Below are positions 42,166 to 51,548 of a stretch of DNA of 64,000 nucleotides, piece after piece. The stretch covers positions 1-64,000 of the forward strand of contig DUSX01000034.1 of assembly GCA_012842395.1 (NCBI GenBank). The letters run 5' to 3'. The notes beneath the pieces were generated by a model. It was not told where the DNA came from, did not search any database, and worked only from the letters and a program-made list of their open reading frames with translations. Numbering within the stretch: position 1 is the stretch's first letter; every line of letters begins with the position of its first letter. The position numbers and the translations under genes were made by a program. The DNA is from Bacillota bacterium (GTDB taxonomy: Bacteria > Bacillota > SHA-98 > UBA4971).

Positions 42166-42205
42166 AGCCCGCCTCCAAATGGGAGGCGGGCTTCTTGTGT
42201 TGTTT
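42166..42205 (+). terminator. Intrinsic terminator upstream of hydE
   Basis: AGCCCGCCTCC (42166-42176) pairs perfectly with GGAGGCGGGCT (42182-42192), loop AAATG, followed by a T-rich tail (TCTTGTGTTGTTT). It lies 66 bases before the hydE start, on the same strand, so it could act as an attenuator. Confidence 0.75.
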
Positions 42206-42270
42206 CGCTGATACGCCATGCCATCTCGGCAACGCGAAGGGAGGGAAGGGAAACGGGCGAGAGTGACTTC

Positions 42271-43461
42271 GTGGACGCGATCCGCAAGGCCCGGGAGGCG
42301 CTGGACCTAGCGTGCCACCGCTCTTCCGGGACGAACGGCCAACCCGCGGCGTCGCCACCGCCGCCCGCGGCGCGAAGGGCGGACCTCACTGTCGCCGATA
42401 TGGTGGCGCTCCTCGGCGCGGGCCCGGACGAGCAGGACATTCTTTTCAAGCTCGCAGATGAGGCCCGACGGCGCTTCGTGGGGGACGCCGTGCATGTCCG
42501 AGGCATCATCGAGTTCTCCAACTACTGCGTGCGAAACTGCGCCTATTGCGGGCTGCGCCGGGACAACAGGAGCCTAGTCCGCTACCGGATGACCAGCGAA
42601 GAGGTGGTGAGGGCCGCAACCAAGGCCGCAGTTGCGGGATACAGGACCATCGTGCTCCAGTCAGGCGACGACCTTCACTACCGCGCTGACGACATCGCTC
42701 GGATGGTGGAGGCGATCAAGAAGGAGGCGCCGGTCGCGGTGACACTCTCCATAGGTGAGCGCTCGCGGCAGGAATACGCCGTGATGAGGCGGGCAGGGGC
42801 GGACAGGTTCCTGCTGAAACACGAGACCGCCGACCCGGAGCTCTATAGCAGGCTCCACCCAGGGATGACCCTGGACGGCCGCATCGAGTGCCTCGTCCAC
42901 CTTCGCGACCTCGGGTTTCAAGTGGGCTCGGGGAACATAGTCGGCCTTCCTGGGCAAACCCTGGACACCCTAGCGAGGGACATCGCCCTCCTTCGCGCGC
43001 TCGACGTGGAGATGGCTGGGATCGGGCCGTTCATTCCTCATCCGAACACGCCGCTCGCGTCGTGCCCGCCGGGCGACCTGGCCATGTCCCTGAAGGTCCT
43101 GGCCGTGGCACGGCTCGCGTTGCCCCTCGCGCACCTTCCCGCGACGACGGCCCTGGCGACCCTCCACCCGGATGGCAGGCGCCTGGGGCTCTCGTGCGGC
43201 GCGAACGTGGTCATGCCGAACGTCACCCCGCTGAACTTTCGGCGCCTCTACGAGATATACCCGGGCAGCATCGCGCAACGGACGCCCGAGGACGGCGGGA
43301 TAGCCGAGCTTCGGGCGCTGCTTCGCGAGCTCGGAAGGCCCATCTCGAACACCCGCGGCGACAGCCCAAAGCCACCGTGGACCGCTCGTGCGGCCGCGTC
43401 ATCCGACGCGGTGCCGATATCCCGGCACGGCGGAGCGGAGTGTGTGCGCATACGCAAATAG
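42271..43461 (+). CDS. hydE: [FeFe]-hydrogenase maturation radical SAM protein HydE
   Basis: 396-residue radical SAM enzyme with the cluster motif CVRNCAYCGLRRDN (Cys86, 90, 93) in the HydE context IIEFSNYC. HydE acts with HydG and HydF to build the 2Fe subcluster of [FeFe]-hydrogenase. Other family marks are VGLPGQTLDTLARDI, GIGPFIPHPNTPLA and ANVVMPNVTPLNFRRLYEIYPG. The start is GTG 42271 without a strong ribosome site. The C-terminal 45 residues are hydrophilic and not part of the usual barrel. It heads hydE-hydG-hydF; the hydrogenase itself is not in the window. Confidence 0.94.
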   Translation: MDAIRKAREALDLACHRSSGTNGQPAASPPPPAARRADLTVADMVALLGAGPDEQDILFKLADEARRRFVGDAVHVRGIIEFSNYCVRNCAYCGLRRDNRSLVRYRMTSEEVVRAATKAAVAGYRTIVLQSGDDLHYRADDIARMVEAIKKEAPVAVTLSIGERSRQEYAVMRRAGADRFLLKHETADPELYSRLHPGMTLDGRIECLVHLRDLGFQVGSGNIVGLPGQTLDTLARDIALLRALDVEMAGIGPFIPHPNTPLASCPPGDLAMSLKVLAVARLALPLAHLPATTALATLHPDGRRLGLSCGANVVMPNVTPLNFRRLYEIYPGSIAQRTPEDGGIAELRALLRELGRPISNTRGDSPKPPWTARAAASSDAVPISRHGGAECVRIRK

Positions 43462-43491
43462 ACCAAAGGAAAAGGAAGAGGTGATCGTCCA

Positions 43492-44943
43492 ATGAAGACG
43501 GCAGAAAGGCGCGACTTCATTCCCCATGACGTGATCGAGAAGCTCCTAGCCGACACGAGCGAGCCGGACATCCGTGAGGTGCAGGACATCGCGGGGAAGG
43601 CGCGCGAGGCGAAGGGAATATCCCCGCGCGAGGTTGCGAGGCTTCTTCAGGTGACGCGCGAGGACTCCCTCGCAATACTGTACGAGGCCGCACACGAGGT
43701 CAAGGAGAGGATCTACGGGAAACGCCTCGTGCTCTTCGCGCCGCTCTACTTCTCCAATTACTGCGTGAACAACTGCAAGTACTGTGGCTACCGGCGTGAC
43801 AACGACTTCGTCCGCCGCAGGCTCTCGAGGGACGAGGTCGTAGAGGAGGTCAAGATCCTCGAGTCCATGGGGCACAAACGGCTGGCGCTGGAGTGCGGCG
43901 AGGACCCGGTCAACTGCCCCATGGATTACATCGAGGAAGTCATCGAGACGATATACGCGACGAAGGTCGGGAACGGGAGCATTCGCCGGGTCAACGTAAA
44001 CATCGCCGCCACGACTGTGGAAGATTACAAGCGGCTCAAGGCCGCCAAGATCGGCACCTACGTGCTCTTTCAGGAGACATACCACCGGCCCACGTACACG
44101 GCGATGCATCCCTCTGGGCCGAAAGCGGATTACGACTGGCACCTCGGCGCCATGGACCGCGCCATGAAGGCGGGGATCGACGACGTCGGCATCGGCGTCC
44201 TCTTCGGCCTGTACGATTACAAGTTCGAGGTCCTCGGCCTGGTGTACCACGCGCTTCATCTCGATTCAACGTTCGGGGTCGGACCGCACACCATATCCGT
44301 GCCGAGGCTCCGGCCGGCACGGGGGATCACGCTCGAGAGGTTCCCGCACCTGGTGAGCGACCGAGACTTCAAGAAACTCGTGGCGATCCTGCGGCTCGCG
44401 GTCCCGTATACGGGAATGATCCTCTCCACGCGCGAGCGGCCGGGGTTCCGCGACGAGGTCTTCGCGGTAGGCATATCCCAGATCAGCGCCGGGTCGCGCA
44501 CAGGCGTCGGCGCATACAAGAAGGACGCCCCGGACGACAGCGATCGTGCGGCGACGGCGTCCGCGGCATCCCGGCCGACAACGGATGACGACGACAGCGC
44601 CCAGTTCGCGGTGGACGATCATCGGACCCCGGACGAGATCGTCGCGAGCCTTGCCCGGTCGGGGTACATCCCGAGCTACTGCACGGCGTGCTATAGGAAG
44701 GGTCGCACAGGCGACAGGTTCATGGAATTCGCGAAGACCGGGCAGATCCAGAACATGTGCCAGCCCAACGCCATCCTGACGTTCAAGGAGTACCTGCTCG
44801 ACTATGCCTCGGACGAGACTAGGAAAGTCGGGGAGGAGGCCATAAGAAAGCACCTGGACATGATCCCTTCGCCCAAAATCCGGCAGGAGACCATCGCCCG
44901 CCTCGCCAGGCTTGAGGGTGGCGAGCGCGACTTGTACTTCTGA
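43492..44943 (+). CDS. hydG: [FeFe]-hydrogenase maturation radical SAM protein HydG
   Basis: 483-residue tyrosine lyase that releases CO and cyanide for the hydrogenase active site. The N-terminal SAM cluster motif is CVNNCKYCGYRRDN (Cys92, 96, 99). The C-terminal second cluster motif is CTACYRKG with the third Cys in IQNMCQPNA, about 22 residues later, which is diagnostic for HydG over ThiH. A hydrophilic insert of about 30 residues (KKDAPDDSDRAATASAASRP) precedes the C-terminal domain. It starts 30 bases after hydE. Confidence 0.96.
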   Translation: MKTAERRDFIPHDVIEKLLADTSEPDIREVQDIAGKAREAKGISPREVARLLQVTREDSLAILYEAAHEVKERIYGKRLVLFAPLYFSNYCVNNCKYCGYRRDNDFVRRRLSRDEVVEEVKILESMGHKRLALECGEDPVNCPMDYIEEVIETIYATKVGNGSIRRVNVNIAATTVEDYKRLKAAKIGTYVLFQETYHRPTYTAMHPSGPKADYDWHLGAMDRAMKAGIDDVGIGVLFGLYDYKFEVLGLVYHALHLDSTFGVGPHTISVPRLRPARGITLERFPHLVSDRDFKKLVAILRLAVPYTGMILSTRERPGFRDEVFAVGISQISAGSRTGVGAYKKDAPDDSDRAATASAASRPTTDDDDSAQFAVDDHRTPDEIVASLARSGYIPSYCTACYRKGRTGDRFMEFAKTGQIQNMCQPNAILTFKEYLLDYASDETRKVGEEAIRKHLDMIPSPKIRQETIARLARLEGGERDLYF

Positions 44944-44972
44944 GAGTCGGCCGCCCCGACCCGCGCATCGGC

Positions 44973-45031
44973 GGGACGGGATGGGACGGGACGACATGGG
45001 ATGAGATGCGATGAAGTGAAATGAGGCGAGG
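44973..45031 (+). repeat. Degenerate purine-rich tract between hydG and hydF
   Basis: About 60 bases made of short imperfect units such as GGGACG, GGGATG, GAGATG and GCGATG. It lies between the hydG stop and the hydF ribosome site and has no visible coding role. Confidence 0.5.
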
Positions 45032-45061
45032 TCAGACGACGCGTCAAGGGGAGGGGTACGC

Positions 45062-46330
45062 GTGGAATCGACGCCCCGCAGCAACAGGCTGCACATCGCC
45101 ATACTGGGCCGCCGTAACGCAGGTAAGTCGAGCCTTATAAACGCCCTTGCGGGCCAGGACGTGGCCATCGTGTCCGACGTGCCCGGCACCACAACGGACC
45201 CTGTGTACAAGGCCATGGAGATCCTTCCGATCGGTCCGGTCGTCCTCATAGATACCGCCGGGATAGACGATGTCGGCCCTCTCGGGGGCATGCGCGTGCA
45301 GAGGACGAGGCAGGTCCTGGCGAAGTCGGACGTGGCGATCGTTGTAGTCGACGCAACGCGTGGCGTGGGCGAATACGAGCGGTCCGCGGCAGCCGAGGTA
45401 CGCGAACGCGGCATTCCTCTCGTCGCGGTCGCGAGCAAGATGGACATCGCGGCTGCACAGTCCGCCGGTGCCCCCGAATGGAAGGAGACGCTTGATCGCT
45501 GGGGCGCCGGTCTCGGCGCGAGCCTTGTCCCGGTGAGCGCCAAGACAGGGCAGGGGATAAACGTCCTTAAGGAGCGCATCATCGAAGCCGCTCCGAAGGA
45601 CTGGGAGGGCCCGCCCATAGTCGGTGACCTCGTGTCGCCCGGGGACACTGTGGTGCTGGTGGTACCCGTGGACATCGAGGCTCCCAAGGGGAGGCTCATC
45701 CTGCCGCAGGTGCAGACGATCCGCGACCTCCTCGACCACGGCGTCCGCACGGTCGTTGTGAAGGAGGACGCGGTGCGCTCCGCCATAGAGAACCTCAAAC
45801 ACGGCCCGTCGCTCGTCGTGACCGACTCGCAGGTTTTCGGGACCGTGTCGCGGCAGGTCCCGGACGGCGTGCCGCTCACATCGTTCTCCATCCTCTTCGC
45901 GCGTCACAAGGGAGACCTCTGCACACTCGTGGAGGGAGCACGCCACGTCGCTGACCTCCACCCGGGCGCGAGGATCCTCGTGGCAGAGGCGTGCACACAT
46001 CACCCAATCGGCGACGACATAGGCAGGGTCAAGATACCCGCCTGGCTCGAGCGAAGAGTAGGCGGCAAACTTGATTTCGTCTGGGCGGCTGGAGCCGGCT
46101 TCCCAGAGGACCTCGGCAAGTTCGACCTCGTGGTCCACTGCGGGGGATGCATGATCAACCGGAAGGAGATGCTGCACCGACTCGCAAAAGTGAGGTCTGC
46201 CGGGGTGCCTGTGGTCAACTACGGCGTGCTCATCGCGTACCTGCACGGGATCCTCGAAAGGACGCTCGAGCCATTCAAGGCCGCGGGCGTGCTCCACGCC
46301 GGGCCGCCCCACGGTCTTGAAAGGTCTTGA
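45062..46330 (+). CDS. hydF: [FeFe]-hydrogenase maturation GTPase HydF
   Basis: 422-residue scaffold/GTPase. G1 GRRNAGKSSLINAL, the switch region VPGTTTDPVYK and G3 DTAGIDDVG mark the N-terminal TrmE/Era-like GTPase. The C-terminal cluster ligands are ACTHHPIGDD (near 310) and HCGGC (near 360), the CxH...HCxxC pattern unique to HydF. The start is GTG 45062 after AGGGGAGGGG. The three maturases are in one operon. Confidence 0.96.
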   Translation: MESTPRSNRLHIAILGRRNAGKSSLINALAGQDVAIVSDVPGTTTDPVYKAMEILPIGPVVLIDTAGIDDVGPLGGMRVQRTRQVLAKSDVAIVVVDATRGVGEYERSAAAEVRERGIPLVAVASKMDIAAAQSAGAPEWKETLDRWGAGLGASLVPVSAKTGQGINVLKERIIEAAPKDWEGPPIVGDLVSPGDTVVLVVPVDIEAPKGRLILPQVQTIRDLLDHGVRTVVVKEDAVRSAIENLKHGPSLVVTDSQVFGTVSRQVPDGVPLTSFSILFARHKGDLCTLVEGARHVADLHPGARILVAEACTHHPIGDDIGRVKIPAWLERRVGGKLDFVWAAGAGFPEDLGKFDLVVHCGGCMINRKEMLHRLAKVRSAGVPVVNYGVLIAYLHGILERTLEPFKAAGVLHAGPPHGLERS

Positions 46331-46440
46331 AACTTGAAACGGGCGTCGCACGCGCCGGCGCGATGAGCGGCATGAGCAGTATGAGCGGCATACCGGTGCA
46401 GGGAGCCGCGCAAGCTAAGGGCCGGAGAGGTGTTTCGGGG

Positions 46441-47682
46441 TTGACAGAAAAGATTCGGGTCTTGCACGTGACCGGACCGTCCGAGGGCGGCATGAGAACG
46501 CACCTTACGAGCCTCGTGGAGCGGCTCGACCGCGACAGGTTCGAGGTAGTCGTGGCGTCGCCCGAGGATGCGTGCGTTAAAGCGTGCCTCGAGCGGTGCG
46601 GTGGGAGACACGAGGCTATCATTATTCCCGACGGCCTGGCCCTCAGCAGGGACATGGCTGGGGTCGTCGCCCTTGCCCGCCTCATCCGCGCGACGCGACC
46701 CGACGTATGCCACTTCCACGGGTTCAAAGCCGCGGCGCTGGGCCGGGCGGCCGCGCGTCTCCTTGAGCGGACCCGCAGCCTCTCCTGGCCGGCAGCAAGC
46801 CACGGGCCAAGCCCGGGACTGGCGCGAAGGCCCGCCATAGTCTACACGGTCCACAACTCGGTCCTCCAAAGGACCCGAGGCACCCCTGAAGGACGCCTCT
46901 GCGCCCATGTCGAGCGGGCGCTGGCCCGCCTAACCGACCGCGTCATCGCCGTATCGCGGGCGCTTTGGGAGGAGTACTCGTCCATCCCCGGCCTCGGGCC
47001 TCGTAAGGTCAGGCACGTCCCGAACGGTGTGGCGCTCGAGCGCTTCCCGGATAACGGAGAGCCGTCGCTGGGGCGGACTCCGGAGAGAGCTGCCCGGGCC
47101 AGAGCGGCTCTCGGGTGCCGTAGGGACGCGGTCCTGGTCGGGACGGTCGCTCGGCTCGTCCCAGAAAAGGGCATCGCGCTGCTTCTTCATGCCCTCGCCT
47201 ACCTGAGAAAACTGGGGCTGCGCCCCGAGGTCATCGTGGCCGGGGACGGCCCCGCGCGAGCCGACCTCGAGGCGCTCGCCGGCACCTTGGGCGTGTCGGA
47301 GCAGGTACGATTCTTGGGATTCGTGGACGACATCGCATCTTTTTACGCAGCCCTGGATGGGTTTGTGCTTCCGAGCCTCTCCGAGGGCCTGCCGCTATCG
47401 CTCATCGAGGCAATGGTCGCCGGGGTCCCGGTCGTCGCCTCGCGGACGGCGGGCACGGAGGAGGTAGTGGGGCCTGGAATGGGGTTCCTCGCTGCACCTG
47501 GAGACCACGTGGCGCTAGCGATGTGCCTCAAAGAATTGATCCTTCGCCCGAACGAGGCCGGCCGCATGGCCGAGAATGCGCGGGAAGAAGCGCGCCGGAG
47601 GTTCTCCATCGAAGGAATGGTCCGGGCAACCCAGGAAGTATACGTTGAGGCGATGTCGGAACGAGAGAAGCCAGGGAGGTAG
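46441..47682 (+). CDS. Glycosyltransferase family 4 protein
   Basis: GT-B fold glycosyltransferase. The start TTG 46441 has GGAGAGGTG upstream and the protein then begins TEKIRVLHVTGPSEGGMRTHLTSLVERL (413 residues); the open frame continues back to 46327 through a Ser/Met/Gly-rich stretch that overlaps the hydF stop. Donor-site motifs are VPNGVALERF, VPEKGIALLLHAL, GDGPARADLEAL and the EX7E region SLSEGLPLSLIEAMVAGVPVV. It transfers a nucleotide-activated sugar to an unknown envelope acceptor. The next gene follows after nine bases. Confidence 0.87.
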   Translation: MTEKIRVLHVTGPSEGGMRTHLTSLVERLDRDRFEVVVASPEDACVKACLERCGGRHEAIIIPDGLALSRDMAGVVALARLIRATRPDVCHFHGFKAAALGRAAARLLERTRSLSWPAASHGPSPGLARRPAIVYTVHNSVLQRTRGTPEGRLCAHVERALARLTDRVIAVSRALWEEYSSIPGLGPRKVRHVPNGVALERFPDNGEPSLGRTPERAARARAALGCRRDAVLVGTVARLVPEKGIALLLHALAYLRKLGLRPEVIVAGDGPARADLEALAGTLGVSEQVRFLGFVDDIASFYAALDGFVLPSLSEGLPLSLIEAMVAGVPVVASRTAGTEEVVGPGMGFLAAPGDHVALAMCLKELILRPNEAGRMAENAREEARRRFSIEGMVRATQEVYVEAMSEREKPGR

Positions 47683-47691
47683 GGGAGAGAG

Positions 47692-50262
47692 GTGAGTCCG
47701 GTCTTCCCCCGGTCGGGTCGCTCGCCGCGGGCTCGTCACGTTCTGCCCGCTAGGCCTGAGCGCACCTCCTTTGGGGCGTCAGCTTGGCATCGCGGTCTTG
47801 CGGGCGTTCTCGTCGCCCTGGGAGTTGGCCTGGCGGCTGCGACGCTCCTGGCCATGACGCCAAGCACACCAGGGCCGAGGTGGGCAGAAGGAGAAGAAGG
47901 AGAGGGAGCAGCGGCACCGGCTGCCGCCGCAGCCGCGGCTGCGCCCGGCATCCCCGGCGCTTCGCGCGTAGTCCTTGTGCTTGTCGACGCCATTCCGCTC
48001 GGGAACATAGATCCCGCGTTGGCTCCGCATCTCTGGAGGCTCGCTTCGAGCGGTGCGGTCGGCCTCATGAACGTCCGGACCGCGAAGACTCTGCAGGACG
48101 ACCACACGTACGTGACCCTCGGTGCGGGCACCAGGGCGCAGGGCCCGCCGGAGACGGGGCACGCGTTCAATTCCGACGAGACCGTGGAGGGCGTCCCGGC
48201 CGCCGTCGCCTTTGCACGGAACACGGGCGCCACCGCGCCGCCCCGCGGAGCCGTGGTACATCCGTACATCGCTCTCATAAACGAGGTGAACTCCGGTCTA
48301 AGCTACCACGTCGTTCCAGGCGCCCTCGGCGAGGCGCTGAAGCTTGCCGGAAAGAGGACCGCGGTCTTCGGGAACTCCGACACACCGGGCCATCCCGGCC
48401 GCCACGCCGTGGCGATCGCCATGGATTCCAGCGGCCTCGTGGACCTTGGCGACGTGGGCCAGGACACCGTCAAGCACGTGGATGACTTCCCGGGGGGCAT
48501 GATGACCGATATAGAGGTCGTGGCGCGCCTCGTGAAGGACACGATGACCGCGGGCAGGGCAGACTTCGTCGTGGTTGAATCGGGTGACATGTCCCGAGTG
48601 GAGCGCTACCTTGGCGCCGGGCTCCTCACCGACGCAGCGTATGAGAAGGCCAGCAGGTCAGCGCTGGCGTCAGCGGACGCCCTCGTAGGGCGCCTACTGG
48701 AGTTCGTGGATCTCACCGACACGGTGTTCGTGGTCCTATCGCCTTCGCCTGCAGCACGCGAGATAGCACGCGGCCGGAGCCTGGCCCCGGTCATCGCGGC
48801 TGGGCCCGCTGTATCCACCAAGTCCGGCGGGCTCCTGACGTCCGCAACCACAAGGCGAGACGGGCTCATCACAAACACCGACGTGGCCGCGTCAGTCATG
48901 GCGTGGCTGGGTGTTACACCGCCGCCGTGGGTGCTCGGCGCGCCGGTGCGCGCCGTGGCCGACCCGGCAGCGTTGCGTAGGCTTCGCGCCTTGCACGACG
49001 AGATCGCATCCACCTACCTCGTGAGGGCGCCGATCCTCAAGACTTTCGTCGGCTTTCAGATCATAGTGGCCCTCGTTTCGCTGGGGCTCATCGCGTTCTT
49101 TGCAGCGCGAAGCAAACCCCTTCTCAGACAGCGGGGCGGCGCCGCGCCAGAAACCCCTCTCCCACCACCGGACGACTCACGCCCCAACCACGCCTCTCCC
49201 GGCCGGGGCGCTATACGCACCGCGGGACGCTGGGCTCACGCCACCGCCGGGGCTACGCAGGCACTCCTTCTGTGCCTCGGCACGGTCCCGCTCGCGATGC
49301 TATTCTTGCCTTCCGCCGTGCATACGGGCGGCGGCGCGTCCGCGGGTGCGCTCGTCGCAGCAGCCGCGCTCGCCATGTACGTTTTCGCAAGGGCGGTCCG
49401 TGGCCGCGGCGCGCCTCCCGGGCTGTTCGCTTTCGCTGTGGTTTACCTCCTCACCGGGCTTGCGGTGACCTGTGACGCCTTGCTGGGATCGCCTCTCATG
49501 CAGCGGTCGGTGCTAGGATACGACCCGGTCGCAGGCGCAAGGTTCTATGGGATAGGGAACGAGTACATGGGCGTTTTGGTCGGCTCGCTCATAACCGGAA
49601 CAGGGCTTGCCGTAGACAGGGCGGGTTCTCCCGAGGCCCCGTCATCGGCGACGCGTGCGCGTCGCGCCCCGGTCCTCGCCTGCACCGCGGTCCTGTTCGC
49701 GCTGGGACTCGTCGTGCTCGCATCTCCGTCGTTCGGCGCGAACATGGGAGGCACGCTCACGGCTGTGGCGGGGTTCGGGGTGGCCTATGCTCTCTATTCG
49801 GGCAGAAGGGTAACGGGCCGGCGAATAGCCGCTCTAGCCGGACTCGGGGCGGCGCTCGTCGCGGGAATAGCCATCGCCGACGCCTTGAGGGCCGGTGGCC
49901 CCACGTCCCATTGGGGTCGCGCGATCCTTGCCGTGTCGGCGGAGGGCCCTGGAGCGCTCGCCGATATAGTGCGGCGCAAGGCGGCGATGAACCTGAAGCT
50001 CATCAGGTACACCGTCTGGACGCGCGCTCTGCTCGCGTTCCTTGCGGCTGTCGCGCTCCTTTGGGTACGCCCGGTGGGCCTCGCGAAGAAGCTCATGAAG
50101 GCGAACCCCGGGTTCGCCTCGGCTCTCGGCGCGAGCCTGTTCTCGGCAGGCGTGGCCATCGTGACCAACGACTCGGGAGTGGTGGCCGCGGCGCTGCTGA
50201 TGATGTACCCGTCCCTCGTGCTCTTGTACCTGGCCTGCCGTGAGGCGGCTGACGGCGCCTAG
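47692..50262 (+). CDS. Alkaline-phosphatase-fold domain joined to a polytopic membrane domain
   Basis: 856 residues. After an N-terminal membrane anchor (about 28-50) and an Ala-rich linker, residues about 75-425 resemble the alkaline phosphatase/phosphopentomutase-like superfamily: VVLVLVDAIPLGNIDPALAPHLWRLASSGAVGLMNV, DDHTYVTLGAGTRA, and a DFVVVESGDMSRVERY metal-site-like segment. From about 440 to the end there are some nine hydrophobic segments, including the striking ARFYGIGNEYMGVLVGSLITG. The extracellular catalytic and membrane parts together suggest action on a lipid-linked or envelope substrate. The GTG start follows GGGAGGTAGGGGAG and is coupled to the glycosyltransferase. Confidence 0.75.
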   Translation: MSPVFPRSGRSPRARHVLPARPERTSFGASAWHRGLAGVLVALGVGLAAATLLAMTPSTPGPRWAEGEEGEGAAAPAAAAAAAAPGIPGASRVVLVLVDAIPLGNIDPALAPHLWRLASSGAVGLMNVRTAKTLQDDHTYVTLGAGTRAQGPPETGHAFNSDETVEGVPAAVAFARNTGATAPPRGAVVHPYIALINEVNSGLSYHVVPGALGEALKLAGKRTAVFGNSDTPGHPGRHAVAIAMDSSGLVDLGDVGQDTVKHVDDFPGGMMTDIEVVARLVKDTMTAGRADFVVVESGDMSRVERYLGAGLLTDAAYEKASRSALASADALVGRLLEFVDLTDTVFVVLSPSPAAREIARGRSLAPVIAAGPAVSTKSGGLLTSATTRRDGLITNTDVAASVMAWLGVTPPPWVLGAPVRAVADPAALRRLRALHDEIASTYLVRAPILKTFVGFQIIVALVSLGLIAFFAARSKPLLRQRGGAAPETPLPPPDDSRPNHASPGRGAIRTAGRWAHATAGATQALLLCLGTVPLAMLFLPSAVHTGGGASAGALVAAAALAMYVFARAVRGRGAPPGLFAFAVVYLLTGLAVTCDALLGSPLMQRSVLGYDPVAGARFYGIGNEYMGVLVGSLITGTGLAVDRAGSPEAPSSATRARRAPVLACTAVLFALGLVVLASPSFGANMGGTLTAVAGFGVAYALYSGRRVTGRRIAALAGLGAALVAGIAIADALRAGGPTSHWGRAILAVSAEGPGALADIVRRKAAMNLKLIRYTVWTRALLAFLAAVALLWVRPVGLAKKLMKANPGFASALGASLFSAGVAIVTNDSGVVAAALLMMYPSLVLLYLACREAADGA

Positions 50263-50393
50263 GCCCGGCGGCGGAGCGGGCTTCCCGCATGTTCCCAAGG
50301 ACAGGATGTCCCCGGTCGCCCTTCCATTTCCTGCAGACGTGTGGTATCGTGTGAATGGATGCTATCCCGGCGGGGTGATGGGGGTGATGGAGC

Positions 50394-51548
50394 GTGCTCA
50401 GGTGTCTCCACCTTGCGGACCTGCACCTCGGTTGGTCTCCGTCCGAGCTCCCGGCCGAAAAGGCGACGATCCGGCAGCGCGAGCGAGACCTCCTATTGAA
50501 AAGGGCGGTTGACTTCGCTCTCGCACCTGAGAACCGCATCGACCTGGTCATCATCGCAGGCGATCTCTTCGAATCGCATAGGCCTGAGCCCGCTGTGGCC
50601 GATGAGGCCGTGCGGCAGCTCGAGCGGCTGGCCCGGGCGGCACTGCCTTTGGTGACTGTCCCGGGGAATCACGACGAGATAACCTACCATGACTCCATAT
50701 ACAGGCAGCGAAGCACTTCCTGGCCTGGCTTGCTCGTGCGCAATCCCATGCCTCAGAGGGTAGCCTCGTGGAACGTCAACGGCACGCCAGTGTCCGTGTA
50801 TTCGCTAGCATACACCGGCGGGCTCACCCGGGTCGAGGACCTCACAAACCTTCCGCGGGCCGAGGGGCCAGGAATACACATCGGTGCGTTCCATGGCTCT
50901 CTCGACTGGCAAGCTGGTGACAGAAGCCTCCCGATAGCATCGGAGGCGCTCGCAGCCGCAGGATATCATTATGTGGCCCTCGGGCACATTCACAGGTATG
51001 CGGAATCCAAGACCGGGACGGGCGTCGCAGTGTATCCGGGCATGGTTGAAGCGAAGGGATTCGACGACCCCGGCACGGGCAAGCTCACGGTAGTACAGCT
51101 GACCGACACAGCGGGCGCGGGCTCCCCCCGCGTGACCGTCGAGACGTTCCCCCTCCCGGTAAGGCGCCATGCCTCGGTGGAGATAGATGTATCAGCTGTT
51201 CCGTCCCGCGACGCGCTGGCGGAGGCGTGCCGCGCCGCCGCGGGAGACGACAGGGACGCGTGCGTCAAGATAACGTTGCGGGGCACGCCGTCTTTCCCCG
51301 TGGACACCACCTCGCTCGCCCGGTCTTTGCAGGAGGATTTCTTCTACGTCGAGATAGCGGACGAGACGACTTTCACGAATGAGGACCTCGTGAGCCGACT
51401 TGCGGCCCAGCCCACCATCCAAGGGTATTTCGTAAGGAGGCTCGCGGCACGGCTCGAGAGCACGAGTGACGCGCGCGAGCGGAAGGTATTGGAACTCGCC
51501 ATTCGAAAGGGCCTTGCCGCATTCCGAGAGGGTGGTGGAGCACGATGA
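50394..51548 (+). CDS. yhaO: Mre11/SbcD-like metallophosphoesterase (YhaO type)
   Basis: 384 residues with the calcineurin-like nuclease motifs LHLADLHLG, IIAGDLFES, VPGNHDE, GAFHGS and ALGHIHRY, in the order found in DNA repair exonuclease subunits. The start is GTG 50394. Its TGA overlaps the ATG of the large ATPase gene, as in Bacillus yhaO-yhaN, so the two should form an Mre11-Rad50-like complex that processes DNA ends. Confidence 0.88.
   Translation: MLRCLHLADLHLGWSPSELPAEKATIRQRERDLLLKRAVDFALAPENRIDLVIIAGDLFESHRPEPAVADEAVRQLERLARAALPLVTVPGNHDEITYHDSIYRQRSTSWPGLLVRNPMPQRVASWNVNGTPVSVYSLAYTGGLTRVEDLTNLPRAEGPGIHIGAFHGSLDWQAGDRSLPIASEALAAAGYHYVALGHIHRYAESKTGTGVAVYPGMVEAKGFDDPGTGKLTVVQLTDTAGAGSPRVTVETFPLPVRRHASVEIDVSAVPSRDALAEACRAAAGDDRDACVKITLRGTPSFPVDTTSLARSLQEDFFYVEIADETTFTNEDLVSRLAAQPTIQGYFVRRLAARLESTSDARERKVLELAIRKGLAAFREGGGAR

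Noticed and set aside
42069-42521. Minus-strand frame of 150 codons overlapping the hydE start
   Set aside because: It overlaps the hydE coding region and the terminator, and its translation is low-complexity Ser/Arg/Pro without a family match.
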